A stretch of 64,000 nt of DNA, from the NCBI RefSeq assembly GCF_020829595.1, contig NZ_JAIVFW010000025.1, positions 30,854 to 94,853 of the forward strand, given 5' to 3'. This stretch comes from Nostoc sp. CHAB 5844. Its GTDB lineage: Bacteria; Cyanobacteriota; Cyanobacteriia; Cyanobacteriales; Nostocaceae. The position numbers and the translations under genes are program-made. The notes beneath the pieces were generated by a model. That model made no database searches. It was not told where the DNA came from and worked only from the letters and a program-made list of their open reading frames with translations. Of the stretch, positions 48,413-58,500 are shown piece after piece; the first letter of the stretch is position 1; each line of letters starts with the position of its first letter.

Positions 48413-49966
48413 GTGAATATTACCGAATTAGTCAAGATTTCAATTATTCTTTTGCTAGTTGCTACTGGTGTAGCCTTACTATCCCGTCGGTTGCGAGTCC
48501 CTTATGTTACGGGTTTAGTCTTAGCAGGTTTGCCGATAACTGAATTATTATCTCGTCGCATTGGTTTAGACCCTGCTTTGATTTTGAATCTGTTTCTGCC
48601 AATTCTCCTCTTTGAAGCTGGCATCAATACAGATGTTAGTCGCCTACGCAGCACATTTAAACCAATTGCCCTTTTAGCTGTCCCTGGGGCTGTACTTTCT
48701 AGTGCGATTATTGCCGTCTTGTTAAAACTAGGGCTGGGATTAAATTGGATACCAGCTTTACTTGTCGGCGTAATTCTGGCAAACACGGATACAGTTTCGA
48801 TGATTGCTGTGTTTAAGGAGATACCAGTACCTTCCCGGCTTTCTACTATCGTGGAAGGAGAAACTTTATTCAACGATGCTGCTGCTTTAGTTTCATTCAA
48901 CCTAATTTTGCAAGTATATTCCACAGGTTCACTCACGTTATTAGAAGGAATCCAACAACTACTATTTATCTCTCTAGGGGGTTGTGTTGTAGGCTTAGTA
49001 TTAGGCTACTTAAGCATCCCAGTATTTGCCCGTTTAGATGATCCTCTCAGCAGCCTCTTACTGACGGTTGCAGTTGCGTTAGGGACTTTTCAAGTTGGGC
49101 AATTTATCGGTGTCTCAGGTGCTGTAGCGGTAGTTGTCGCTGGATTGATTTTTGGAAATCTGGGACTTTCGCGGAATACTTCGGCTTCTAGTCGCATTAC
49201 TTTGTTGAGTTTCTGGGAATATGCCAGTTTTACTGTGAATACATTTATTTTTCTGCTGATTGGGGTAGAAATAAATCTAGTCACACTCTGGACAACTCTA
49301 CCTGCAATTTTACTTGCTGTTTTGGCTTATCAAGTCGGAAGGCTTTTGACAGTCTATCCATTACTAACAACGGTTCGTTGGTTCGATCACCCGATTCCTC
49401 TGCGTTGGCAACATTTACTCTTTTTAGGCAACATCAAAGGCTCACTCTCAATGGCGCTGGCTTTGAGTTTACCTACGACTCTACTAGGTCGAGATGTTCT
49501 GATTGCTTTAGTCTTTGGTAGTGTGTTGGTGTCATTAGTGGGACAAGGTTTAAGCTTGCCTTGGTTAGTTAAACGCCTCAAATTATCTAAATTTTCAGAG
49601 ACTCAGCAGCAGGTTGAAGAATTACAAGCTCAACTAATGACAGGTAAAGCTGCCCAGGAAGAATTAGATAGCTTGTTGAAGTCAGGAGTATTACCAAAAT
49701 CAGTTTACGAAGAAATGCGATCGCCTTATCAAGTCCGAGTAGCTGGGGCAGAAAAGGCATTAAGAGATTTTTATAATCGCCGTTTTGACAATTTGGATGC
49801 CAAAAATAATGATTTGAGCAAATTGGATACTATTCGTCGTCGCTTGCTGTTAGCAGAAAAAGGAGTCCTTAATGAAGCACTGCGTAAGCGAATTCTTTCA
49901 GAAGAAATTGTGCGCGGACGGATACAATCTCTTGATGAACAATTGCTCCTACTTGATGATGATTGA
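48413..49966 (+). CDS. CPA1-type Na+(K+)/H+ antiporter
   Basis: About 517 aa with ~12 membrane helices followed by a ~100-aa cytoplasmic tail. The CPA1 signatures are FEAGINTDVSRLR, NTDTVSMIAVFKE and the exchanger motif EGETLFNDAAAL with the ND pair. Start GTG at 48413 (VNITELV) gives the usual beginning; the frame extends upstream to 48353 with unlike sequence. The tail is charged and possibly regulatory (KLDTIRRRLLLAEKGVLNEALRKR). Exports Na+ or adjusts pH; ion preference unproven. Confidence 0.88.
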   Translation: MNITELVKISIILLLVATGVALLSRRLRVPYVTGLVLAGLPITELLSRRIGLDPALILNLFLPILLFEAGINTDVSRLRSTFKPIALLAVPGAVLSSAIIAVLLKLGLGLNWIPALLVGVILANTDTVSMIAVFKEIPVPSRLSTIVEGETLFNDAAALVSFNLILQVYSTGSLTLLEGIQQLLFISLGGCVVGLVLGYLSIPVFARLDDPLSSLLLTVAVALGTFQVGQFIGVSGAVAVVVAGLIFGNLGLSRNTSASSRITLLSFWEYASFTVNTFIFLLIGVEINLVTLWTTLPAILLAVLAYQVGRLLTVYPLLTTVRWFDHPIPLRWQHLLFLGNIKGSLSMALALSLPTTLLGRDVLIALVFGSVLVSLVGQGLSLPWLVKRLKLSKFSETQQQVEELQAQLMTGKAAQEELDSLLKSGVLPKSVYEEMRSPYQVRVAGAEKALRDFYNRRFDNLDAKNNDLSKLDTIRRRLLLAEKGVLNEALRKRILSEEIVRGRIQSLDEQLLLLDDD

Positions 49967-49983
49967 TTCTTGTTTGAAACTGC

Positions 49984-50526
49984 TTATTTTTTGTAATTTT
50001 TTATCACCTTGCCAGGGCTAATAAAAGAAATTCCTTGCTGAAAGTCAGTACCAATCATTACTGCTTCTACTATTGGCTCAGATATCTCTGTTTGTGAAAT
50101 CCACTCTACTATAAAATTTGCGCCTACACCGCCTCTACTATCATTTCGATTCACAAAAAATTCTGTAGAGGCCAGCGCATCAAGTTGAATTGGCTGCTTT
50201 AAGTATTGCTCAATTAATTTGCCATTCGAATCATAATAGCGCACAGAAGTAATAATTAAAGAATTAGCCACATCTGTATTACGAATACTGAGTGTAGCTG
50301 CTAAATTAAAAATTTCCTGTCGATTGTGATGATAAATTTCGGAATAGATGGGAACATAAATAGTTTGACCCATTGCTATCTTAAAATTATTATCCACAGT
50401 CACTATTTTATGCGCCTGACTACTTTGAGTTGGCTTGGGTTGCGATTTTAGAGAATTTTCCGATAATTGACAAGAAGCCAGCAAAATAACTGCGATCGCT
50501 AAATATATATGTGGATAAAAATTCAT
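49984..50526 (-). CDS. DUF3124 lipoprotein
   Basis: 180 aa with a lipobox LLASC (Cys19) after a short hydrophobic signal, so a membrane-anchored lipoprotein. The domain has the DUF3124 pattern: IYVPIYSEIYHHNRQ, LAATLSIRNTD, RYYDSNGKLIEQYL, GGVGANFIVEW and EAVMIGTDFQQGISFIS. Function unknown. Its start lies 5 bp behind the TrkA-type gene's stop; the two probably share a transcript. Confidence 0.85.
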   Translation of the reverse strand: MNFYPHIYLAIAVILLASCQLSENSLKSQPKPTQSSQAHKIVTVDNNFKIAMGQTIYVPIYSEIYHHNRQEIFNLAATLSIRNTDVANSLIITSVRYYDSNGKLIEQYLKQPIQLDALASTEFFVNRNDSRGGVGANFIVEWISQTEISEPIVEAVMIGTDFQQGISFISPGKVIKNYKK

Positions 50527-50531
50527 GAAAA

Positions 50532-51209
50532 CTATTTACAACTTTCGATAAAATCAATGACTTGATGTAAAGCTCCTGGCTTGGTCACAATCAATACAGT
50601 CGAACCAGGTTCTAGTACTGTACTACCATTGGGGATCATCAAATCTTCGTGGGGGTGAGGTTGATAGCCAATAATCAGAGAGCCAGTAGGAAATCGAGAA
50701 TCTTGAGCAATTTCGGCAACGCTGCGATTGGCTACATAGCAACTGTTGGGAATAGAAAGTTTTAAAACTTCAATCTGCCCCTGCTCAAAATGCATCATTG
50801 ATTCTACCTGCGGATATTCAATAGCATTGACCATTGTTGAAACTGCTAGTTCAACCGTGCTAATAACGTGATGAGCGCCTGCCAAACGCAGTGGTTCAGC
50901 AAAATCAGAGTGGCGCATCCGGCTCAAAATATGCGGAACACCATAGTGCTTGGCAAGAGTCACCATCGCCAAGTTCAAAGCATCACTTCTGAGGACAGCT
51001 ACTAAAGAATCTGATTTGCGAATTCCGGCTTCTAACAACACTTCTGTACTTACAGCACTACCTTCAAAAGCCATTGCTCCCACTTGTTCACGGGCATAAC
51101 GGCAAGCAGTGGGGTCAATATCAATGACGGCAACAGTATGCCCTAGTTCTACCAATTTTTGAGCCAAAGAAAGCCCTACTAACCCTGCTCCACCAACTAG
51201 CACGTACAT
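50532..51209 (-). CDS. TrkA-type NAD-binding regulatory protein
   Basis: A 225-aa cytosolic protein: an RCK/TrkA_N Rossmann domain (~1-125; MYVLVGGAGLVGLSLAQKL and the acidic VIDIDP after strand 2) and a TrkA_C domain (~140-222). Such proteins gate K+ transporters or channels. No membrane partner lies beside it; the CPA1 antiporter ~0.6 kb away (convergent) may be coincidental. Precedes the DUF3124 gene by 5 bp. Confidence 0.88.
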   Translation of the reverse strand: MYVLVGGAGLVGLSLAQKLVELGHTVAVIDIDPTACRYAREQVGAMAFEGSAVSTEVLLEAGIRKSDSLVAVLRSDALNLAMVTLAKHYGVPHILSRMRHSDFAEPLRLAGAHHVISTVELAVSTMVNAIEYPQVESMMHFEQGQIEVLKLSIPNSCYVANRSVAEIAQDSRFPTGSLIIGYQPHPHEDLMIPNGSTVLEPGSTVLIVTKPGALHQVIDFIESCK

Positions 51210-52215
51210 GGCTGCTCCTGATACTCAAAAACTTTCTACTTTACTTTACAGGTTCACAAGGTAGTGAAAGTGAATTTAACAAGCTTGTTTGATATTTTGA
51301 GAGATACTTTGGTATTGAAACATCCAACTATTTGGCTCTTCATTACTTATTATGCTAAATACGTCTGTGAATAAGCTTAAAACCCTTGCTGGGCAACAAT
51401 AACAGCTGTTACTCTCCTCGTTTGAGGCTGAATTCTGAAATTGACGCTATAACTACCTACAAGGCTTGATATTCAAGGCAAGTTACGGACTTTATTTAAA
51501 ATTCCAGCATAATACGTACCGAAGAACCAACTATTTTAACTCTGAGGAATGTTAACAACACACCACTCCTGAATACCCCAACGTTTAAGAACTGGTTCAG
51601 CAAGAAGGATATGTTCTTCTGTGCCTTCTATCGCTACTAAATAATTGCCTTGAAATACTCGGTCATTATGTATACCTTTTGATATTAATTTTCTCTGTAT
51701 TTAAAAGTTCCTTATAAACAATTTGTATTAATTGATACTAATTTATGTTTAATAGCTTCATAATTCTTGATTTTTATATATAACATTTACTAATTATCTG
51801 AGGTCAACTCTAGCTTCTAGGCGCTGACCTCAACAAGATGTACTTCACTAAAACGAGCAAAGCTCTAACTTTTCCGTAATCATCAGAAGTGGTGCTGAAT
51901 CAGTAAAAAGCATTTCTGAAAAAACAGTTACTTGAGATGCTCATTAGTGATGACTTCGGATAATAATCCTTACTATATTTATTGACATAAAGATATTTTA
52001 CCAACAACAAATCAAATGAGGAAACAAATAATTCATGAAAATTAGTGGTCAATGAAAAATTTCGCATTAAAATTTATGAGTTATTGACTCACTCATAAAC
52101 TTATTCACGGCTATCTATTAAAACTATAGATAACCATAACCTTATCAAGAAGTAAAGCCATAAAAATCGCTTAGTTATTACTAATCTAAAGTGACTTCTC
52201 TGGCTAAAAAATTAC
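51210..52215. other. 1-kb intergenic region with a gene remnant
   Basis: AT-rich region before the subtilase gene. Apart from the minus-strand remnant at 51536-51700, I see no gene. The block 51700-52200 is AT-rich and likely contains the promoter of the subtilase gene. Confidence 0.5.
51536..51700 (-). pseudogene. C-terminal remnant of a small stress/kinase-like protein
   Basis: Reading leftward from 51700 to a TAA at 51536 gives 54 residues, NYLVAIEGTEEHILLAEP followed by VLKRWGIQEW. This resembles the C-terminal repeat of small cyanobacterial proteins of the YflT/'LytS-like' type (GxYLVxxxGTxxEIxxAExxLxxRGIxEW). An in-frame stop precedes it and no start codon is likely, so it is a leftover of a deleted gene. 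The family match is from memory. Confidence 0.4.
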
Positions 52216-52251
52216 TTGTCTTGTCGCAAACGAATAGAGGTAGAAGCAAAA

Positions 52252-53979
52252 ATGAGACACGAAAAACTTTCACCTGGGCTGCTGTTAGCAGTTGAAGATT
52301 ATCAACATGAAGGGCTACAAGCTTTAATGACACACAAGCGATCGCTTGGTATCATGGCTCCTAAAAGTGTTGTTAAGCCAACTAAAAGTCTGGTTTTTAT
52401 CTACTGTGACGCTGACGCAGACTTAAGCCACTTAGCACAATACGGCATAGAAGTTAATCAAAATACTGGTCATGTCCGTACAGCTTTCCTCCCCATTGAA
52501 AGTTTAGATCCTTTATCAGAAGAACCTGCCATCCAGCGGATTAAACCATCACGTAAACTCAAACTGCGGATGGATGTTGCACCTCAAGCAGTGAAATTAC
52601 CAGAATTCAAAAACAAAACTGGACTGACTGGCAAGGGTGTAGTCATTGGTGTGATTGATAGTGGTATTGACCCGAAACATCCTGCCTTTGCTGGGCGGAT
52701 TTTAAGTCTTTGGGATCAAACTCTACCAGGGCCAGGAGTTAAAGAAGGTGCTTATGGCGCTGAATTAAAAGATACCCTGCTGACCGTTTCTCAAGATAAT
52801 GATGGTCATGGTACTCACGTTGCAGGCATCGCGTCTGGTGCTGATGCTACCTATGGTGGTGTCGCACCAGATGCAGAATTAGTAATTGTCAAATCTGACT
52901 TACAGGATGCCCACATTGCCGATGCTGTCCGTTACGTTTTCCGGGTAGCTGGTGAGTTAGGAAAACCAGCCGTAGTAAATCTCAGCCTAGGTGGACACGC
53001 CGATGCCCACGATGGTAGCGACTCCCTCTCCAAAATTATTGACTCAGAAACTGGCCCTGGCAGAATTGTTTGTTGTGCAGCAGGTAACGAAGGCAACGAC
53101 AATATTCATGGTCAAGCCACCATAGCCAGTGGGCGAATGAAGGGAATGCGCTTTAATGTGCCTTTAAATCAAGTAGGCATTGTCTGGTTGAATGCTTGGT
53201 ATTCCAAAGACAACCAATTAGAAGTTTCCTTACGCAGTCCTAACGGGTTTGTGACTCCCTTCCAAAAAATTATTACTGACGGGAACCCAGCAGTAGATCA
53301 TCAACTCCCCGATGCACGGGTGCAAATTGTTACGCCCGGCCCAGACCCTTCCAACGGTGACTATAATTTCTTTGTGCAGATTCGGGGTAACGGCCCGTCG
53401 CCAGTAATGGGTGGCATTTGGCAACTACGAGTACGCAACACGTCTGCAAATAATACCCGCTTGGATGTATGGACGCTAGATGATACCTCATCAGTGTTTT
53501 TTACAGGTACTAGTATCAAAGATGCCGTTAAAATTGGTGCGCCAGGATCTGCCAGCAGTGCAGTTACAGTTGCTGCTTATACCACCAAAGTTAAGTATAC
53601 AGATATTGATAACCAAGTGCGAGAAATAGGCTTGGAACCCAACTGTATTTCTGAATTCAGTAGTGAAGGGCCGCTACGCAATGATGCCCAAAAACCAGAT
53701 GTGGCTGCACCAGGTGCGATGATTGTTTCGGCACTTTCTTCTAATGCCAATTTTGACCGTTCCATGACGGTTAATTCTAAATTTGTGGCGATGGCTGGCA
53801 CTAGTATGGCAACACCTTTTGTTACAGGGTTAGTAGCGTTATTATTGCAGCGCGACTCCAATTTAGATCCTCAAGCCGTCAAAGAGTTACTCCGCAAAAA
53901 CAGTTCTATTCCTGGCAAACCAGTGGGAACATTTGATAACAAATGGGGCTACGGCTTGATTAATATTGAGAATCTTTGA
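52252..53979 (+). CDS. Subtilisin-like S8 serine protease
   Basis: 575 aa with an intact catalytic triad: Asp136 (GVIDSGIDPKHPAFAG), His186 (DGHGTHVAG) and Ser518 (AGTSMATPF). Residues 1-~110 resemble an I9-type propeptide; a free-standing homologue of this region is encoded 660 bp downstream. A ~190-aa insert (about 290-470) separates the His and Ser blocks, likely a jelly-roll-type domain. No signal peptide is visible, so it is probably intracellular or exported by an unknown route. ATG at 52252 with AGAGG upstream is preferred to TTG at 52216. Confidence 0.9.
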   Translation: MRHEKLSPGLLLAVEDYQHEGLQALMTHKRSLGIMAPKSVVKPTKSLVFIYCDADADLSHLAQYGIEVNQNTGHVRTAFLPIESLDPLSEEPAIQRIKPSRKLKLRMDVAPQAVKLPEFKNKTGLTGKGVVIGVIDSGIDPKHPAFAGRILSLWDQTLPGPGVKEGAYGAELKDTLLTVSQDNDGHGTHVAGIASGADATYGGVAPDAELVIVKSDLQDAHIADAVRYVFRVAGELGKPAVVNLSLGGHADAHDGSDSLSKIIDSETGPGRIVCCAAGNEGNDNIHGQATIASGRMKGMRFNVPLNQVGIVWLNAWYSKDNQLEVSLRSPNGFVTPFQKIITDGNPAVDHQLPDARVQIVTPGPDPSNGDYNFFVQIRGNGPSPVMGGIWQLRVRNTSANNTRLDVWTLDDTSSVFFTGTSIKDAVKIGAPGSASSAVTVAAYTTKVKYTDIDNQVREIGLEPNCISEFSSEGPLRNDAQKPDVAAPGAMIVSALSSNANFDRSMTVNSKFVAMAGTSMATPFVTGLVALLLQRDSNLDPQAVKELLRKNSSIPGKPVGTFDNKWGYGLINIENL

Positions 53980-54640
53980 TTAGATGTAGAATTCAACGTA
54001 TCAGTTGGAATCAACATAAGTGGTAATAAACTGAGAGGATGTTTTAAAAGTATTGGGCGAATATACAGCGTTTTGCAAGTACATGAGGTACACCCCTCCC
54101 CAACCCTCCCCTTGGCAAGGGGAGGGTGCCGTAAGGCGGGTGGGGTATTTCTGTACCTCACGAAGTTGAAATCTGCTGTAATTCGCTACTACACAAGCAA
54201 AGTCCGCCTACGCGGACTTATAGAAAATCAAGGTTTTTAACCTGCGCAGGCGGTGAGACCAGTGCTGCGGGAGGGTTTCCCTCCGCAGGCAACTGGCGAA
54301 CCCAGAGGGGTTTTGTCTGTATAGCCGCGATTTCCAATCGCCAGGGCTAGTATTAATTTAGACTTTACAAACATCCTCTGATCGAAGTTGGGGTAGGTGT
54401 AAAATTACCTACCCTAAAACTGGGATTCTAAATCCTGAAAATCTTTTTAAATCAGAATTACTAAACTATATTCAAAAAATAGAAATTTTTATACTTGCCA
54501 TATGTAGCAACAAATCTGTAATAAGACGTATAGCAGGGTGTATTACGTCTGTATAAAGGTAGGTAATTAAAACCTAAAAATTTGATAAGTTAGTTTTAGG
54601 AAAATTTCAAACTTGCCTACCCTTTTACCAAGGAAATACT
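53980..54640. repeat. Palindrome-rich spacer between protease and propeptide-like gene
   Basis: Contains an inverted repeat TGAGGTAC (54084-54091) / GTACCTCA (54153-54160) enclosing a 'cccctcccc...ggggaggg' hairpin, the palindrome AAGTCCGC/GCGGACTT at 54200-54219, GC-rich modules at 54240-54310 like those at 1-240, and GGGTAGGT/ACCTACCC at 54391-54414. No gene. The GGTAGGTAATT sequence recurs near 54560, and AGGAAA lies before the ATG at 54641. Confidence 0.6.
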
Positions 54641-54937
54641 ATGAACTATCAGAAGCTAGGCGCAGCCCTGGCGATCGCACTTAATGATGTTCAAGATCCA
54701 GCAACACCGAGTTTAACTGTATTCATCCATACTGAACCAATTTCAGATGCCGCGATCGCAGTTTTACAAAGTTTCGATGTTAGTGGTGTAACAAAGGATA
54801 AAGATACCTTCACTGCGACATTATCTGCAAATGCAATTTCCCAGTTGTCAGAACAACCTTGGGTGAAATCTTTACAGCTATCACAACAGTTGCGTTTGCT
54901 GAATAGCGGAAAAAGAATGCAGAGTTTCAAAAAGTAA
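54641..54937 (+). CDS. Free-standing propeptide-like (I9-type) putative protease inhibitor
   Basis: A 98-aa soluble protein without a signal peptide. It aligns end to end with the N-terminus of the upstream subtilase: MNYQKLGAALAIALNDVQ against MRHEKLSPGLLLAVEDYQ; then TVFIHTE against LVFIYCD; then SQLSEQPWVKSLQLSQQLRL against DPLSEEPAIQRIKPSRKLKL. The peptidase has a ~20-residue insert after the first block. The fold expected is the alpha/beta propeptide of subtilases, known to inhibit the mature enzyme. A role as inhibitor or folding helper in trans is inferred. Confidence 0.7.
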   Translation: MNYQKLGAALAIALNDVQDPATPSLTVFIHTEPISDAAIAVLQSFDVSGVTKDKDTFTATLSANAISQLSEQPWVKSLQLSQQLRLLNSGKRMQSFKK

Positions 54938-54997
54938 AGTGCTAAGAAATTACTGCGTTGCTTTGGTTCTCAAAAGTGATTATTAACTTACTGGCAC

Positions 54998-55472
54998 TTA
55001 ACGGCTTAAAGGCAACTTAACAGTAAAAGTTGCACCTTGCCCAATGCCTGGACTTTGAGCAGTGATTGTACCATCGTGGAGTTGGACTAAGTTACGAGCG
55101 ATCGCTAGTCCTAACCCTAGTCCTTTTTTTGCGCCATCTGCTTGAAAGAAAGTATCAAAAATATACGGTAATAACTCAGTACTGATACCACAGCCAGTGT
55201 CACTTAAGATAATCTGGGCTTGATTTTCATGAGTTTGCAGACTAACTTCAATTCTTCCCTTTTGAGGAGTAAATTTGACGGCATTTGTCAGTAAATTTAA
55301 GATAATTTGTTGTAAACGTTCTAGATCGCCTTGCACTATCCTTGGTGATGGATCGAGCAGACATTCTAGGCGAATGTCTTTAGTTTCTAGGGATTGACGT
55401 ACTGAAGCGATCGCAAACAGAATCACTCCTTGTAGCTCAACTGTTTAAAGATTCAGGCTAATTTTACCCCGC
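54998..55472 (-). pseudogene. Histidine kinase C-terminal fragment with nonsense codon
   Basis: The open part (55426 to 54998, 142 aa) is only the HATPase end of a hybrid-kinase-type protein (NLLTNAVKF, DTGCGIS, GLGLGLAIARN, GATFTVKLPL). Upstream, the same frame still reads GKISLNL-stop-TVELQGVIL, the usual GKLSLNLQTVxL junction, with TAA (55445-55447) where Gln is expected. The HisKA domain is gone, replaced by a short repeat near 55480. It most resembles the C-terminus of the large kinase next to it. Confidence 0.8.
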
Positions 55473-55524
55473 TAACGCTACGCTAACGTAATTCATAATT
55501 CGTAATTAAGAAATTCAGATAAAT

Positions 55525-58500
55525 TTACGGACTCTCTACTGACATCATCAACGGCAATTTGACAGTAAACGTTGCGCCTTGTCCAACTCCGGAACTCGCA
55601 GCCTCAATTGTACCGGAGTGTAGTTCGACCAGATGACGAGCGATCGCTAACCCAATCCCTACTCCTCCTGGCGAATGACGGCTTGGCACTTCTGCCTGAC
55701 TAAATCGCTCAAAGACATAGGGAAGAAAATCACAAGGTATGCCAATACCTGTATCAGTAACGGTAATCTGAGCATAAGTTGGGGAATGGTCGAGCATTTC
55801 TTGATTTTCTACTTGCTCTACTCGCACTTCTATCCGTCCCCCAAGTGGTGTAAATTTGATGGCATTGTCGAGCAAGTTGCTAATAACTTGTCGCAAGCGT
55901 TCTGGATCTGCCAAAATATTACCTTGTGTCAGGTCTGATATCGTTTCCATTAGTTGAATGCTCTTTGCCTGATCTGCTTGAAGGAATGCTGTCACAACGC
56001 TTTGTACTAGAGGAATTAGCTCAACCCTTTGAAACTTCAAGCTGAATTTTCCCGCCAGAATACTAGAAACATCCAGCAAATCTTGTACTAGTTTTGCCTC
56101 AATTGTGGCATTGCGCTCAATTGTTGCCAAAGCACGAGTCGTTTTTGGGTCAAGATTTTTGGATAGCAATAAGCGTGACCAACCGAGAATTGTTCCTAGA
56201 GGGGCTTGCAGTTCATGGGTCACGGTCATGAGAAACTCATTTTTGAAACGGTTAGCGGATTGCTCAAAGCGCAGTCGTGACATTTGCAGTTGTGTCTCCA
56301 CCCGCGCCATCAGTTCACGGGCAGAGAAGGGTTTGAAGAGGTAATCATCTGCCCCTGCTGCCAAACCTTCAAGTGTTGCCTCTTCTGTTGCTCGTGCTGA
56401 CAGCAAAATAATGGGAATGCTTTTTGTTTGAACGTCAGCCCGGAGGGCTTGCAGCAATTGCAGCCCATCCATCTGGGGCATCATGACATCGGTTAGCACC
56501 AAATCAGGCGGCTGTTGCTGGATTAGGCTTAAGGCATCAGCCCCATTAGCGGCTGTCTCCACCTGCCATCGTTGGTTTAATAGCCGCTTCAGGTAGGCGC
56601 GCATATCCGCGTTGTCATCCACCAGGAGAATGCGGGCAGAACTGGACACAGGGGCAGAGGAGTAGAGGGGCAGAGGGGAATTAGAAGCTCTTTTCTCCCC
56701 TGCTCCCCTGCTCCCTTGCTCCCCTGCTTCTTCAGGTAGCCACCCCAACGCTTCCTCTACATAAGCAGTCACATCTGTTGCCGTTGCGGACAAGGTTTGA
56801 GGTGAGCCAATCTGTTGTTGGGGCAGATGAGCAAAGCCGATGGGAATGGACACCTGAAAGCAACTGCCTTCTCCTGCAACACTGCTGACAGTAATCGTGC
56901 CGCCATGCAGTTTTACCAACTCCTGTACCAGAGACAAGCCAATTCCCGATCCTTCAAAGCTCCGCCTCCTGGCTTTTTTCACCTGGTAGAACCGTTCAAA
57001 CAAGCGAGGCAGTTCTGCGGCGGCAATCCCGATGCCCGTGTCTTGCACGGTTAACTCAACAGAGTCTCTAGCCGACATCAAGCGGACTGTAATCTCGCCT
57101 GCAAAGGTAAACTTAAACGCATTCGAGAGTAAATTGAGGACGATCTTTTCCCACATAAAGCGATCAACGTATACTGGCTCTGGTAAGGGTGGACAATCGA
57201 TTACCAGGCGCAAACCTGCCTGCTCAATGGCTGACTCAAACGCACTTGCGAGTGCTGTCGTCAAGGTTGCGAGATTGGTCGGCTCATAAACTGCCTGAAT
57301 GCGACCCGCTTCAATGCGGGAAACGTCAAGCAGGGTGTTGACGAGCTTCAGCAGCCGCATCGCATTTCGATGCGCTAGTTGCAGTTGCGATCGCTGGGCG
57401 GAACACAAAGGATGGGCAAGATTGCTCAAAGTCTCTTGAATCGAACTCAGTAACAGGGTCAGGGGGGTACGAAACTCATGACTCACATTACTGAAAAACG
57501 CCCACATTGCTTCTTCGGCGCGTTTGCGATCGTCTTCGGCGCGGTGGCGGGCGATAAAATCTGCCGCAGTCCACGCGAGTAGGTCAACTAACCGCAACTC
57601 GTCGTCGCTCGGTCGGTGCGGCTTGGGGAATTGCGTACTTAGCACTCCAACCAGCTCGCCCTGCCGAGTGACGAGCGGCGTTGAGTGCGTGGCGCGGATG
57701 TTCTCGGCAAGCGCCACTTCGCGATCGCGCGTACCGACGAGGGGCGCAAAGGTTTCGGTGTCCTCGATGATCAGTCGCTTGTCGTGCTGCCGTGCCATAT
57801 CGCAGGCGACTTTTGAACCTTCGTGACGGAAGTGTTCGATGAAAACAGAGTCCTCGTCGTAGCCGCGCCACGCAAACATTTCGAGCCGATCGCCGTCGTC
57901 GCTGACAAGCTGGACGCAGCCGCGATCGGTATGGGTGAATTCGATTGCCGCCGCAACGATTTCCTCAAGCGCCGCATGAAGGTCGGTTTCGATCGCGAGC
58001 TTCGCGTGTAGGTCGTAAAGCCGTCGCATCCCCACTAGGTCTGCCGCCAGCCGCGCCTCACTCTCGCGCCTCGCTGCTTCTGCAAGCTTGCGATCAGTAA
58101 TGTCGAACGTAACGCCCGCCGCCCGCACCGCATTGCCGTCCTCGTCGAAGTAGAACCGCCCGCGATCCGCGATCCAATGAATGCTGCCGTCCGACCAGCA
58201 CACGCGCACATCAAATTCGAGTTCGCCCGTCTTTCTGGCGCAGGCGATCGCGGCATCGAAAATCTCGTGGTCTGCTTCGAGGACGTGGCGTTTGACGATT
58301 TTCTCGCCCCATTCGGCTTGCAGCGTCTCGTAGCCGAAAATCTTGTCGTGGCGCAGGCTGCGCGTAGCAATGTCGTTGACGATATCCCAGTTCCAAACTC
58401 CCATCTGCGCTGCTTCGATGGCGATGTTCAACCGCTCCTGCGACTCGCGCAAGGCAACTTCTGCGCGTTTGCGATCGCTAATGTCATAGGAAACGGCAAG

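Noticed and set aside
54084..54160. Inverted repeat as a second MITE with target duplication
   Set aside because: The flanks carry no matching direct repeat; it looks like a common dispersed palindrome.
57524..57871. Antisense frames over the large kinase gene
   Set aside because: High GC in this block opens all frames; the domain matches are only in the long minus-strand frame.
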